From NCBI GenBank assembly GCA_018672815.1, contig JABHDX010000092.1, positions 1 to 60,570 of the forward strand: 60,570 bases of DNA, read 5' to 3'. The position numbers and the translations under genes are program-made. Source of the DNA: Gammaproteobacteria bacterium (lineage in GTDB: Bacteria; Pseudomonadota; Gammaproteobacteria; UBA11654). Positions 37,579-46,265 of this stretch are shown piece by piece. The notes under the pieces are model-generated. The model ran no database searches. It was not told the DNA's origin and saw only the letters and a program-made list of their open reading frames with translations. How positions within the stretch are numbered: the stretch's first letter is position 1; every line of letters starts with the position of its first letter.

Positions 37579-38661
37579 TTAATCACCTAGATTAGTTGAT
37601 TTAATAAATGTTGTGATTATTGATGAAATCTCTTCAGGCTTCTCTTCTTGAATGAAATGACCCCCTCGTTCAACAGTTATATGAGCTTGTCCTTGAGCTC
37701 CTGGAACGACTTTCAAAAACTGCTTATCTGCTCCTCTTGTAACAGGGTCGTTATCTGAGAAAGCACAAAGAAAAGGTTTAGAAAAGTTTGCAAAAAACTC
37801 CCATGCTTTTTTTTGTGCTTCTAGCGATGAATCATCTGGCATGGTTGGAACTTGGCTTGGCATAGCCCTAGGTCCCATTTTATAGGATTGATCAGGGAAA
37901 GGAGATGCATATGCTTTTCCTAGTTCTGTTTGAAAAGGTGATATCTTTCTTAAGCCTAGATTAATAAATAACAAATCCAAGATTCTAGAAAATTTGTTTC
38001 TTTTTCGCTCTAACATAGAAGACATCATGAATCCTATAGGAATATCCTTGGTTTCCCAACAATACTTCTGCCAATAAGCAAAACTTAATCCTTGATCTTT
38101 ATCGGTTGTTCTTAATTTTCTAGACATTTCACTTAGAGTTGGCGTTTTAGCGTTTTTTCTAAAATTTTTAACCTTTTGAACAATCTCTTCTGGAACATCT
38201 GGTCTATAGGGTAGACCGGTATTTGAAATAATGACACGATCAAAACGTTCTGGATGATCTGCAATCATTCTCAAACCAATCAAACCACCCCAATCTTGTC
38301 CAAAAAAATTAAGATTTTTAAACTCATTGATTTCCAGCCACTGACCCATCCAATCAACTTGCCTTTGATACGAGTAGTCTTTTCTAGAAGCTGGTTTATC
38401 TGATTTTCCATAGCCAGGTAAATCTGGAGCTAGAACTCTGATTCCAGCTTGCGTTAGAAAAGGTATCATTTTTCGATATAAATAGCTCCAAACTGGTTGG
38501 CCATGCATACATAATAGGATTGGACCATCCTTGGGCCCCTCATCAATGTGATGTATCCTCAAATCAAAACTATCGTCTGCTTGAATAATCGTATAATGAG
38601 GTTCAAAAGGATAATCTTTCAAACCAGCAAAGCAATCGTCTGGTGTTCTTAATATTTTCAT
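37579..38661 (-). CDS. Haloalkane dehalogenase-like alpha/beta-hydrolase
   Basis: The sequence matches subfamily I haloalkane dehalogenases, which replace a halide on an alkyl carbon by hydroxyl. With the start at 38661 (MKILRTPDDCF, the family N-terminus) the nucleophile pair Asp123-Trp124 in FFGQDWGG lines up with Asp124-Trp125 of DhlA. The acid is in SDNDPVTRG and the base in VERGGHFIQEE. Gln55 in HGQPVW replaces the glutamate common at this site. The 360 residues exceed the usual 300 through extra sequence in the cap region, around residues 215-280. An ATG at 38703 would add 14 unrelated residues. Confidence 0.85.
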   Translation of the reverse strand: MKILRTPDDCFAGLKDYPFEPHYTIIQADDSFDLRIHHIDEGPKDGPILLCMHGQPVWSYLYRKMIPFLTQAGIRVLAPDLPGYGKSDKPASRKDYSYQRQVDWMGQWLEINEFKNLNFFGQDWGGLIGLRMIADHPERFDRVIISNTGLPYRPDVPEEIVQKVKNFRKNAKTPTLSEMSRKLRTTDKDQGLSFAYWQKYCWETKDIPIGFMMSSMLERKRNKFSRILDLLFINLGLRKISPFQTELGKAYASPFPDQSYKMGPRAMPSQVPTMPDDSSLEAQKKAWEFFANFSKPFLCAFSDNDPVTRGADKQFLKVVPGAQGQAHITVERGGHFIQEEKPEEISSIITTFIKSTNLGD

Positions 38662-38707
38662 AAAGATACTTTCTTTTAGAAGTTTACAGTTATAGAGTAT
38701 CAATAGG

Positions 38708-38726
38708 TTATTTGTGGAGCAAATAA
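38708..38726. promoter_or_regulatory. Inverted repeat between the divergent dehalogenase and membrane protein genes
   Basis: TTATTTG, five bases, CAAATAA is a perfect 7-bp dyad. It is nested inside a weaker outer dyad: ATAGAGTAT on the left and ATACTAT on the right. It lies in the 90-base divergent gap, 47 bases from the dehalogenase start and 25 bases before the plus-strand ATG, a natural place for an operator for both genes. The binding protein is unknown. Confidence 0.4.
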
Positions 38727-38750
38727 GTCTAAATACTATTAACTAAATTT

Positions 38751-39218
38751 ATGAATAAGATATTAAACATATTGCCTAAAGAGGCAAATAACAATTATCA
38801 AGGCAGTAAAATTGCAATCTATGGCTCAATATTATTTACAGCATTAATGCTTTTCAGGAGCTATATGCATTTATTTGAAGCTGAATATGCTGCAAATTTT
38901 ATAGCTCATTTCATTGTTTTTGAAGAAACCCAACCCAACCCCAATTCCCTTGTTTACTTATTGTTTGGCCTATGGGGTCTTGAACAAATGATACTTACTC
39001 TGTTTAGCTCTATTGTTTTGATTCAATATCGTAATTTAATTCCGCTACACCTTACTCTTTGGATTATTGAATGGACATTCAGACCTATAGTAGTCGCTAA
39101 TCTATACCCACTTAGTGAAGAATTCTTTACAGGTTCAACGCCTGGAAAAATAGGTACACCATACGTTATAGTCTTTTTAATACTTATGCTTGTCTTATCT
39201 TTAAAGAAAAAAAGATAA
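38751..39218 (+). CDS. Four-helix membrane protein of unknown function
   Basis: The 155-residue protein has four hydrophobic segments, about residues 21-38, 68-90, 97-112 and 136-151, and a basic C-terminus (KKKR). A soluble loop with FEETQPNPNSLVYLLFGLWGLEQ sits between the first two. I do not recognise the family with confidence. It is divergent from the dehalogenase gene and shares its control region. The 3' end lies 13 bases from the convergent acyl-CoA dehydrogenase gene. Confidence 0.7.
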   Translation: MNKILNILPKEANNNYQGSKIAIYGSILFTALMLFRSYMHLFEAEYAANFIAHFIVFEETQPNPNSLVYLLFGLWGLEQMILTLFSSIVLIQYRNLIPLHLTLWIIEWTFRPIVVANLYPLSEEFFTGSTPGKIGTPYVIVFLILMLVLSLKKKR

Positions 39219-39231
39219 TCAATATTGCTTA

Positions 39232-40338
39232 TCAACCCGAAGAATACTTATTTAGATGATAATTTGAATTACCAAAAAGTGAATCTATGGCTACTAATTT
39301 CTTTAGGTAATGGCCTATTAGTAATTCTTCACTAACTCCCATTCCTCCATGCAGTTGTATTGCTTGTTGTGATACAAATTTTCCAGAAATTCCTATTTGA
39401 TACTTGAGACCAGAAACAGATTTGAATTTTGTATGTTCATTAGCATCACATTCCAACATAGCTTTATAGAGGAGAGATTTACACATTTCAGTTTCAATGA
39501 ACATATCAACCATTCTATGTTGAAGAACTTGAAAATTACTGATTGGTTGATCAAACTGCTGTCTGCCTTTAGTGTATTCAACTGTTTTTAAGTAGCAAGC
39601 TGTCATACATCCAATACTTTCAGCACTAATGCATAATGTTGCTAAATTAATGGCTTCTTGCATTAGACTAATAGCTTCTTCTCCTTTAGCTACAAGGCAG
39701 TCAGAATGAACACTAACATTATCCAAGCGTATTTCTGCACAAGTTTGCCCATCAACCGTGGGGTATGCTCTTGAAGAATTACCACTAAGACTTTGATCAA
39801 TTAATACCAAAGCGAAGTCTCCATCAAGCATAACAGATGAAATAATATAGTCAGCATTACCACCATTCAAAACAAGTGATTTCATTCCATTAATAACAAG
39901 AGTATCGCCATCACTAATTGCTGTTGTAGAGGGAATTGAATGATCAAATTTTTGATTCGACTCTATATAAGCCAAAGAAATATGCTTCTCCCCCTTAGTA
40001 ATGGAATCAATAAGGTTTGCTTTCATAGAAAAATTTGATTTATCTAAAATGCTTCCAGCAATAACAACAGTGCTTAAGTATGGCTCTACAACTAAAACTT
40101 TGCCAAACTCTTCGAAAAGAATAGCCAGCTCAACTGGTCCATAACCAAACCCACCTGACTCTTCTTTAAACGGTACAGAAAGCCATCCAAGTTCTGAAAA
40201 CATTTTCCATAAATCTTCATCATAACCACTTTCTGAATTTATAATTTCTTCTCTTTTTTTAAATGAATAATCTGACTCGCAGAACTTTTGTATTTGATCA
40301 CGAAGCATTTGTTGCTCATCTGAATAATTTAAATTCAT
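39232..40338 (-). CDS. Acyl-CoA dehydrogenase, second subunit of a tandem pair
   Basis: The 368-residue protein has an acyl-CoA dehydrogenase fold: N-terminal helices (MNLNYSDEQQMLRDQIQKFCE), ELAILFEEFGKVLVVEPYL, the RQQFDQPISNFQVLQHRMVDMFIE helix, and LHGGMGVSEELLIGHYLKKL near the end with a possible catalytic glutamate. The middle beta domain is divergent. It begins two bases after the neighbour gene. Such adjacent, unequal pairs in actinobacterial steroid degradation (FadE28/29-like) form mixed tetramers. That this pair does so is inference; the acyl substrate is unknown. Confidence 0.85.
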   Translation of the reverse strand: MNLNYSDEQQMLRDQIQKFCESDYSFKKREEIINSESGYDEDLWKMFSELGWLSVPFKEESGGFGYGPVELAILFEEFGKVLVVEPYLSTVVIAGSILDKSNFSMKANLIDSITKGEKHISLAYIESNQKFDHSIPSTTAISDGDTLVINGMKSLVLNGGNADYIISSVMLDGDFALVLIDQSLSGNSSRAYPTVDGQTCAEIRLDNVSVHSDCLVAKGEEAISLMQEAINLATLCISAESIGCMTACYLKTVEYTKGRQQFDQPISNFQVLQHRMVDMFIETEMCKSLLYKAMLECDANEHTKFKSVSGLKYQIGISGKFVSQQAIQLHGGMGVSEELLIGHYLKKLVAIDSLFGNSNYHLNKYSSG

Positions 40339-40340
40339 TG

Positions 40341-41510
40341 TTATAAGCCTAAAATGTATTTTGAAATAATATTTTTTTGTATCTCATTACTGCCACCATA
40401 GATAGATGTTTTTCTATAATTTAAAAACTTAGAAACTGACTTGGCTGCATGCTCTGGTCCTGCAGGTTCATTCTCTAGATGGCCATGAGGTCCTGGATAC
40501 ATAATTGCATATTCTCCTGAAGCTTCAACAAATAGCTCAGTAAGCCTTTGTTGTATTTCTGTACCTCGAATTTTTAAAATTGAAGACTCTGCTCCTGGAT
40601 GACTTCCATTTTCAAGATCAGAGAGTAGTCTTAACTCTAGCATTTCCAATGCATTTAAGTTTATTTCTAGCTCATTGATTTTAGTCTCAAGATCGGGATT
40701 ATTAAGCTCTGATGTGACTGCTTTCAGTTGATTCAACTGTCGAATGGAAGCACCAACAACAGCAATTCCGAATCTTTCATGGGCCAATAAAAATTTAGCA
40801 TAGGTCCATCCTTTGCCTTCTTCACCAATTAGATTCTCTGTTGGTACTTTTACGTCTGTTAAAAAAACAGAATTGACTTCATGTTCTCCATCAATCGTAA
40901 TAATCGGTTCAACTTCTACACCAGGTGTTTTCATATCAATAAGAATAAAAGAAATACCTTCTTGTTTTTTCTCAGTTGTTGATGTTCGAACCAAGCAGAA
41001 TATCCAATCGGCATGTTGAGCTAATGTAGTCCATGTTTTTGAACCATTTACTATGTAATGATCACCATCTTTAACTGCTTTAGTTTTAAGAGATGCAAGA
41101 TCAGAGCCGGAGCCAGGTTCTGAATAACCCTGACACCACCAAGTGTCAAAATTCAATATATCAGGAAGAAAACGAGTTTTTTGTTGATCAGTTCCAAAAG
41201 TATAAATTACAGGTCCAACCATACCCACCCCAAAAGGCAGTATGTTAGGACATCCAGCTAGACCAAATTCTTTTTGAAAAATATAAATTTGAGTTGAAGA
41301 CCATCCTGTTCCACCATATTCTTCTGGCCAGTTATAGCCCATCCAACCTTGGAGTGATAATGCTTTATGAAAATCAATAATATCCTGCTTGGATAAACGT
41401 TCTCCATTATTTTGTTTTTGTTTTATATTTTCTGGATATAGGTTTTCAATCCAACTCCTGACTTCATTTCTAAACTGAATATCTTTCTCTGTAAAACTAA
41501 TTTCCATCAT
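40341..41510 (-). CDS. Acyl-CoA dehydrogenase, first subunit of a tandem pair
   Basis: The 389-residue protein has ILPFGVGMVGPVIYTFGT, WWCQGYSEPGSGSDLASLKTKAV in the FAD-binding beta domain, and the C-terminal YGGSNEIQKNIISKYILGL, all classical. LAHERFGIAVVGASIRQLNQLKAV is the mid helix. The catalytic glutamate of the usual GG(x)GY(x)xEY type is not obvious, consistent with a pair in which one subunit provides FAD contacts and the other the base. It is the promoter-proximal gene of the pair. A perfect 10-bp inverted repeat lies 31 bases upstream. Confidence 0.88.
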   Translation of the reverse strand: MMEISFTEKDIQFRNEVRSWIENLYPENIKQKQNNGERLSKQDIIDFHKALSLQGWMGYNWPEEYGGTGWSSTQIYIFQKEFGLAGCPNILPFGVGMVGPVIYTFGTDQQKTRFLPDILNFDTWWCQGYSEPGSGSDLASLKTKAVKDGDHYIVNGSKTWTTLAQHADWIFCLVRTSTTEKKQEGISFILIDMKTPGVEVEPIITIDGEHEVNSVFLTDVKVPTENLIGEEGKGWTYAKFLLAHERFGIAVVGASIRQLNQLKAVTSELNNPDLETKINELEINLNALEMLELRLLSDLENGSHPGAESSILKIRGTEIQQRLTELFVEASGEYAIMYPGPHGHLENEPAGPEHAAKSVSKFLNYRKTSIYGGSNEIQKNIISKYILGL

Positions 41511-41540
41511 TTACCTTTTTTGAAATCAAAAAAACACTAA

Positions 41541-41568
41541 TGGTAATATTATAGTATAAATATTACCA
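41541..41568. promoter_or_regulatory. Perfect 10-8-10 inverted repeat upstream of the acyl-CoA dehydrogenase pair
   Basis: TGGTAATATT (41541-41550) and AATATTACCA (41559-41568) are exact reverse complements around the loop ATAGTATA. The element lies 31 bases before the dehydrogenase start and covers TATAAT-like sequence on the minus strand, so it looks like a TetR-family operator. As RNA it would follow the amidohydrolase gene and be followed, six bases on, by T7, so a weak terminator is an alternative. Confidence 0.5.
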
Positions 41569-41614
41569 ATATAAAATACTCAAATTTTCTTTTCTTGGTA
41601 AAAAATATCAATTT

Positions 41615-42916
41615 TTAGTTTTTATAGATCACACCCTCTTTGATCACAACTTCTACCTTTTTAAGAGTAGAAATATCCTCTAAAGGATTTCCAGAGACAG
41701 CAATAATATCTGCTAACTTACCACTTTGAATGCTTCCCATTAAATCACTCATACCTATAAGCTCTGATGCAATTGATGTGGCTGACTTAATGGCTTCCAT
41801 TTCACTCATACCCGCTTGCACCATATAGATAAACTCTTGGGCATTTTCGCCATGAGCTGAAACACCAGAATCAGTGCCGAAGGCTATTTTTACACCTCTT
41901 TCATAAGCTTTCCTAAATGTTTCTTGTATTGCAGGTCCTATAGCTAATGCTTTCGGTCTAACTATCTCTGGAAAGAAACCTCGTTGTTGAGCTTTTTCTG
42001 CCACCCAATAACCAGCCATGATTGTTGGTACATAATAAGTTCCGTATTTAACCATAAGTGACATTCCTTCTTCATCCATTAAGCTTCCATGCTCAATAGA
42101 ATTGACACCTGCTCTAACAGCTCTCTTTATTCCTTCAGCTCCATGAGCATGAGCTGCAACTGTAAAATCATAATCTTTTGCTGCCTCTACTATAGCTAGA
42201 ATCTCGTCTTCTGTGAATTGTGGGTTCTGACCATTTTTAGCAACACTCAGCACCCCACCAGTAGCTGTAATCTTAATCAAATCTGCACCCGATTGATATC
42301 GAGATCGCACACCTTTAAAAGCTCCATCTCGGCCATCAATTACTCCATCTACTGGAGTTGGAATATGAAAAATATCTTCTCTGACTCCATTGGTTGGGTC
42401 TGCATGACCTCCTGTTGTTGCTAAAGACTTTCCAGCAGAAAATATTCTTGGCCCTGAAATAATACCCTGATTAATTGCATTGCGTAAACTAATGGTCACA
42501 TTATCTGAATCACCTAAATTTCTTACAGTCGTAAATCCAGCCATGAGAGTTTTTTTTGCATTCACTACTGCTCGAATTGCCCGATCAGCAGCCTCAAATG
42601 AAAACCTCTCTGAATATGAATTCTTATTATACTCACCATCCAAATGTACATGCATATCCATCAAACCAGGTAATACTGTGTATTTTTTTAAATCTAAATA
42701 AATGTCATTCTTTTGAGGCTCTTGATAACCATTAATAACAGATACAATTAATGTATCTTCAATAATAATAGTCCTTTTCTTATATGCTTGATTAGATTGA
42801 CCATCAATTAGAGTACCCGCATGAATGATTGTAATTTCTGAATGCAAAGGGGATGAGACCATTAAAATCATTAAATAAAAATAGACAAAAGTTATATATT
42901 TGAGATTAAAAAACAT
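41615..42916 (-). CDS. Exported amidohydrolase (imidazolonepropionase-like metal-dependent hydrolase)
   Basis: The 433-residue protein has a signal peptide (to about residue 26, ending LHSE) and an amidohydrolase TIM barrel. Metal and catalytic motifs are LPGLMDMHVHLDG, DLIKITATGGV, VAAHAHGAEGIKRAVRAGVNSIEHGS and IAFGTDSGVSAHGEN, in the family order. Members cleave dipeptides with C-terminal proline, arginine or lysine or lactams. The signal peptide places it in the periplasm. AGGGAG precedes the ATG at a good distance. A long inverted repeat with a T run lies just upstream. Confidence 0.87.
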   Translation of the reverse strand: MFFNLKYITFVYFYLMILMVSSPLHSEITIIHAGTLIDGQSNQAYKKRTIIIEDTLIVSVINGYQEPQKNDIYLDLKKYTVLPGLMDMHVHLDGEYNKNSYSERFSFEAADRAIRAVVNAKKTLMAGFTTVRNLGDSDNVTISLRNAINQGIISGPRIFSAGKSLATTGGHADPTNGVREDIFHIPTPVDGVIDGRDGAFKGVRSRYQSGADLIKITATGGVLSVAKNGQNPQFTEDEILAIVEAAKDYDFTVAAHAHGAEGIKRAVRAGVNSIEHGSLMDEEGMSLMVKYGTYYVPTIMAGYWVAEKAQQRGFFPEIVRPKALAIGPAIQETFRKAYERGVKIAFGTDSGVSAHGENAQEFIYMVQAGMSEMEAIKSATSIASELIGMSDLMGSIQSGKLADIIAVSGNPLEDISTLKKVEVVIKEGVIYKN

Positions 42917-42937
42917 TTAATGAACTCCCTAAAAAAA

Positions 42938-42967
42938 ATTATTGATTAGTTATATCTAATCAATAAT
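42938..42967. terminator. Perfect 12-6-12 inverted repeat followed on the minus strand by T8
   Basis: ATTATTGATTAG and CTAATCAATAAT are exact reverse complements around six bases. On the minus strand the second arm is followed by eight T, which gives an intrinsic-terminator shape after the 42998 gene, although the stem has only two G:C pairs. Its centre is about 36 bases before the amidohydrolase start, so it could also be an operator for that gene. Confidence 0.55.
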
Positions 42968-42997
42968 AAAACATAAATTTTTGAACTAATCTAGATT

Positions 42998-43429
42998 TTA
43001 TATGAAGGGATCATATGCCCATTGAAGTAGTGCTTGTCTCTGTCTAGGTCTACAACACAGATCATTTGGTTCGCAGTTAGCTTTAATGCCACCAATATGT
43101 CTTGGTCCAAATGCTTTCCATCTTTTAATTTGAAAATTATCAACATCATCCAATCTTCTACCTATGAAATAACGACAATACCATTGAAACCAACCCAGAG
43201 GATCATCTGCAGTAATCCAATTTTTCTCAATCCAAACAGACATGGGTTGCCCAGATTCGATCTTGAAGTAATTTAGCTTCTTGTTAAAACCATCCTCACT
43301 TAATTTTGCATTATGAAACCATGCTTTTGGATACTCTAAAATATCACCTTTGAAATACCAACCACCAAAGACCCCCAGTTCAAGCATTTCCTTGGGAGTC
43401 AATTGAGGTTTAAAGTTATTTTCAGTCAA
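42998..43429 (-). CDS. Conserved hypothetical protein with a CRPRQRQALLQWAYD C-terminus
   Basis: The 143-residue soluble protein is rich in tryptophan and aromatic residues: FGGWYFKGDILEYPKAWF, SVWIEKNWITADDPLGWFQWYCRYFIGRR, and a cysteine pattern C-x5-CC near residues 120-127. The same shape is known to me from uncharacterised proteins in bacteria and eukaryotes. No catalytic motif is evident. It starts ten bases after the secreted 194-residue gene, so the two are probably co-transcribed. The function is unknown. Confidence 0.75.
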   Translation of the reverse strand: MTENNFKPQLTPKEMLELGVFGGWYFKGDILEYPKAWFHNAKLSEDGFNKKLNYFKIESGQPMSVWIEKNWITADDPLGWFQWYCRYFIGRRLDDVDNFQIKRWKAFGPRHIGGIKANCEPNDLCCRPRQRQALLQWAYDPFI

Positions 43430-43438
43430 ATGATTTAT

Positions 43439-44023
43439 CTATTTCAAAGGTTCAGTGACTTGTAGAGGTACCATAACATGAACAAATTCACTACCCTCCC
43501 ACATCACATATGGACCACCTGAATAAGGATCTTTAGGTAAACTTTCCATTAAGCTTTCTGGCAGTAAAAGCATAAGATGCGGTCCTTCTGCTACCCAAGT
43601 TCCTTTAGATTTATCAAGATTAAATGCTTCATCATTATCTACTGGTATATCACCGACCAACATATATGAAACTCCAAAAGCAGCTGTTTCTGAATTATAT
43701 TGATAGTCTTCACCTAACGAACCTTTCATATATTCTTGTAGCCAATTTTGCCATGCTGGATCAACACACATTGGATTTACATTCTCATTCGGTGGAGTGC
43801 CTGGCATGCATACCCATCCATTGCTACCCTCTTTTAATATCTTTCTATCAGATCCCATTATTGTGGCTTTATTACTAACATTTTTAGGAGCAGCAGACAT
43901 TGCTATATCAATAATTTCTTGACTAGTATAATGAGAGTGATCAGAATCATGAGAGTGGGAGTTTGCAAAAAGGCTCGGACTCAAGATAAAAAGAAAAGCT
44001 AAAAAGCTCTGTGAAATTTTCAT
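43439..44023 (-). CDS. Secreted protein of unknown function
   Basis: With the ATG at 44023 the 194-residue protein begins MKISQSFLAFLFILSPSLFA, a clear signal peptide, followed by a histidine-rich patch (NSHSHDSDHSHY) that could bind metal. GGAG eight bases before this ATG supports it over the ATG at 44059. Later features are GWVCMPGTPP, CVDPAWQNWLQEYM and FVHVMVPLQV. It may be a periplasmic protein; I do not recognise its family. It is upstream of the 42998 gene. Confidence 0.75.
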   Translation of the reverse strand: MKISQSFLAFLFILSPSLFANSHSHDSDHSHYTSQEIIDIAMSAAPKNVSNKATIMGSDRKILKEGSNGWVCMPGTPPNENVNPMCVDPAWQNWLQEYMKGSLGEDYQYNSETAAFGVSYMLVGDIPVDNDEAFNLDKSKGTWVAEGPHLMLLLPESLMESLPKDPYSGGPYVMWEGSEFVHVMVPLQVTEPLK

Positions 44024-44110
44024 AAATAATTCTCCTATTGAAGTAGTTTTCTGTTGCATTAAAGATAATGGGGAAAAAAATAAAAATCAAATATAAAAAT
44101 ATTTATCGTT

Positions 44111-44896
44111 TTAAACTGAGATAATTCCTTTTAAATAACGAGTTGTAAAGCCACCAATCATAACTCTGTCGCCTTTTAATTCACAATCTAAAAATCCTCC
44201 TCTTATTGATATTTGATGGGCTTTTAAGCGATTTTTTTTCATTTTTTTAGCCCAATAAGGAATCATTAAAGTATGTGCAGAGCCAGTCACAGGATCTTCA
44301 TTTAGGCCGATTTCTGGGAAAAAACATCTGGAGACAAAATCAACTTCTCTCCCTGGAGCTGAGATAATCAAACCTCTCGAATCTAAATTTTTAAGCATTT
44401 CAAAATTTGGATTCATAGCTTGAATATCTTCCTCAACATTAAAGACGGCTAAATAATCATCTCTCCCCATAAAATATTCAATGGGTTCTTTCCCTAAAAT
44501 CATTGAGACTAAATCAATATTATCAATGGGTTTAGGGTTATCTGTAGGAAAATCTAAATAAATTATTTGTTTCTCTCTTCTTGCTTTTAGCTCGCCACTT
44601 TTAGAATGAAAAGTTATCACATTATCCCCATCAGAACTAAATTCATCAAAGAGTACTCTTGCAGAAGCCAGTGTTGCATGACCGCATAAATCTACTTCAG
44701 CTTGAGGAGTAAACCAACGAATACTATATTTATTATCGCTATCCACAATGAATGCAGTTTCTGATAAGTTATTTTCTAATGCGATGGATTGCATAAGATC
44801 ATCGGGCAACCAATCCTCAAGTAAACAAACAGCAGCTGGATTGCCACCGAATAATTTATCAGTAAAAGCATCGACTTGGTAAATAGGTATTTTCAC
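44111..44896 (-). CDS. PhzF family isomerase-like protein
   Basis: The 261 residues have a diaminopimelate-epimerase-like fold. The N-terminal IPIYQVDAFTDKLFGGNPAAVCLLEDWLPDDLMQSIA, the catalytic glutamate in NNLSETAFIV near residue 45, RWFTPQAEVDLCGHATLASA and EDPVTGSAHTLMIPYW are diagnostic of PhzF proteins. PhzF itself isomerises DHHA in phenazine synthesis, but no other phenazine genes are here, so the substrate is unknown. It lies 24 bases after purT on the same strand. Confidence 0.92.
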   Translation of the reverse strand: MKIPIYQVDAFTDKLFGGNPAAVCLLEDWLPDDLMQSIALENNLSETAFIVDSDNKYSIRWFTPQAEVDLCGHATLASARVLFDEFSSDGDNVITFHSKSGELKARREKQIIYLDFPTDNPKPIDNIDLVSMILGKEPIEYFMGRDDYLAVFNVEEDIQAMNPNFEMLKNLDSRGLIISAPGREVDFVSRCFFPEIGLNEDPVTGSAHTLMIPYWAKKMKKNRLKAHQISIRGGFLDCELKGDRVMIGGFTTRYLKGIISV

Positions 44897-44920
44897 TTGT
44901 ACAGCTTTTTAGAGTATAAA

Positions 44921-46108
44921 CTAAAGTTCATACTCTATAAATTCTGTGACCTTCAATGCTTTTGCTCTGGCATTTTCAACAGTATCAGAAAGGGCTAAAG
45001 CAACTCCCATTCGCCTTTCTCCATTGACCTCAGGTTTACCAAATAATCGTATTTGAGTGTCTTCTTCTATGAGTGCATTTTCAAAATTTTTGAATGTGAC
45101 AGAATTTGATACACCTTCAACTAAAATAACGGCTGAAGCTGCAGGTCCTCTTGTCCTTATGTTAGAAATTGGAAGGCCGAGAATAGCCCTAGCGTGCAAT
45201 GCAAATTGACTGAGATCTTGGCTAATCAAAGTGACCATGCCTGTATCGTGTGGTCTTGGACTGACCTCACTAAAATAAACATCATCTCCTTTAATGAAAA
45301 ATTCTACACCGAATATTCCTTGTCCTCCAAGTTCTGACGTCACCAAATTTGCAATACGTTGACATTCTGCAAGGGCATTATCTGACATAGGCTGTGGTTG
45401 CCATGATTCTTGATAGTCTCCACCTTCTTGCCTATGTCCAATAGGCTCACAAAAAGAGCATCCGTTGATATGCTGAACAGTTAGCAAGGTAATTTCATAA
45501 TCAAAATCTACAAATCCCTCTACAATAACCTTATTAGCATCGCCTCTTGCACCACTTTTGGCATACTCCCATGAAGTCAGTGAATCTTGCTCTGATCGAA
45601 CTGTGGATTGACCTTTTCCAGAACTTGACATGGTAGGTTTAACCACACATGGTATGCCGATCACTTTGATGGCTTCTTCATATTCAGATTGATTCTCTGC
45701 AAATCTATATGGTGATGTTCTGACGTTTAATGACTCAGCTGCAAGTAGCCTTATGCCTTCTCTATCCATAGTCAATCTAGCCGCTCTAGCAGTTGGAATC
45801 ACTCTAAACCCTTCACTTTCTAATTCCAGCAAAGTTGCTGTCGCAATAGCTTCTATCTCTGGAACAATTAGATCTGGTTTCTCCAATTCTATAACTTCTC
45901 TTAAAGCATCACCATCCAGCATATTAATGGTATGAGACCTATGAGCGACTTGCATCCCAGGAGCATTATCGTATCGATCCACACCAATAACCTCGACACC
46001 CATTCTCTGTAACTCTATGACAACTTCTTTGCCCAACTCTCCACAACCAAGCATCATAATTTTTTTTGCTGTTTTTGAAAGTGGAGTACCTAATATTGAT
46101 TGAGACAT
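44921..46108 (-). CDS. purT: Formate-dependent phosphoribosylglycinamide formyltransferase PurT
   Basis: PurT makes FGAR from GAR, formate and ATP, the formate-dependent alternative to PurN at purine step 3. The ATP-grasp protein begins with [72 protein letters not shown] and [21 protein letters not shown] are typical. The 395 residues are normal. Its product goes to PurL, also in the window. A 157-base gap, with a small imperfect hairpin, separates it from the carboxyltransferase gene. Confidence 0.97.
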   Translation of the reverse strand: MSQSILGTPLSKTAKKIMMLGCGELGKEVVIELQRMGVEVIGVDRYDNAPGMQVAHRSHTINMLDGDALREVIELEKPDLIVPEIEAIATATLLELESEGFRVIPTARAARLTMDREGIRLLAAESLNVRTSPYRFAENQSEYEEAIKVIGIPCVVKPTMSSSGKGQSTVRSEQDSLTSWEYAKSGARGDANKVIVEGFVDFDYEITLLTVQHINGCSFCEPIGHRQEGGDYQESWQPQPMSDNALAECQRIANLVTSELGGQGIFGVEFFIKGDDVYFSEVSPRPHDTGMVTLISQDLSQFALHARAILGLPISNIRTRGPAASAVILVEGVSNSVTFKNFENALIEEDTQIRLFGKPEVNGERRMGVALALSDTVENARAKALKVTEFIEYEL

Positions 46109-46265
46109 ATTATTTTTCCTTGTTAAAAGTTATTCCATATGATCAATAGCATCTCATAAAGTTTTAAAAATACTAAGAATAAATATGAAATTTTTTACTT
46201 CGTTCTACAACAGTATAGCTCTATGGGCTAGAGTATAAAATAAGTGCTTTTTGTATTGAGTCTTT

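Noticed and set aside
46214..46237. Imperfect hairpin between the carboxyltransferase and purT genes
   Set aside because: One arm lacks a base and no T run follows, so neither terminator nor operator is supported.
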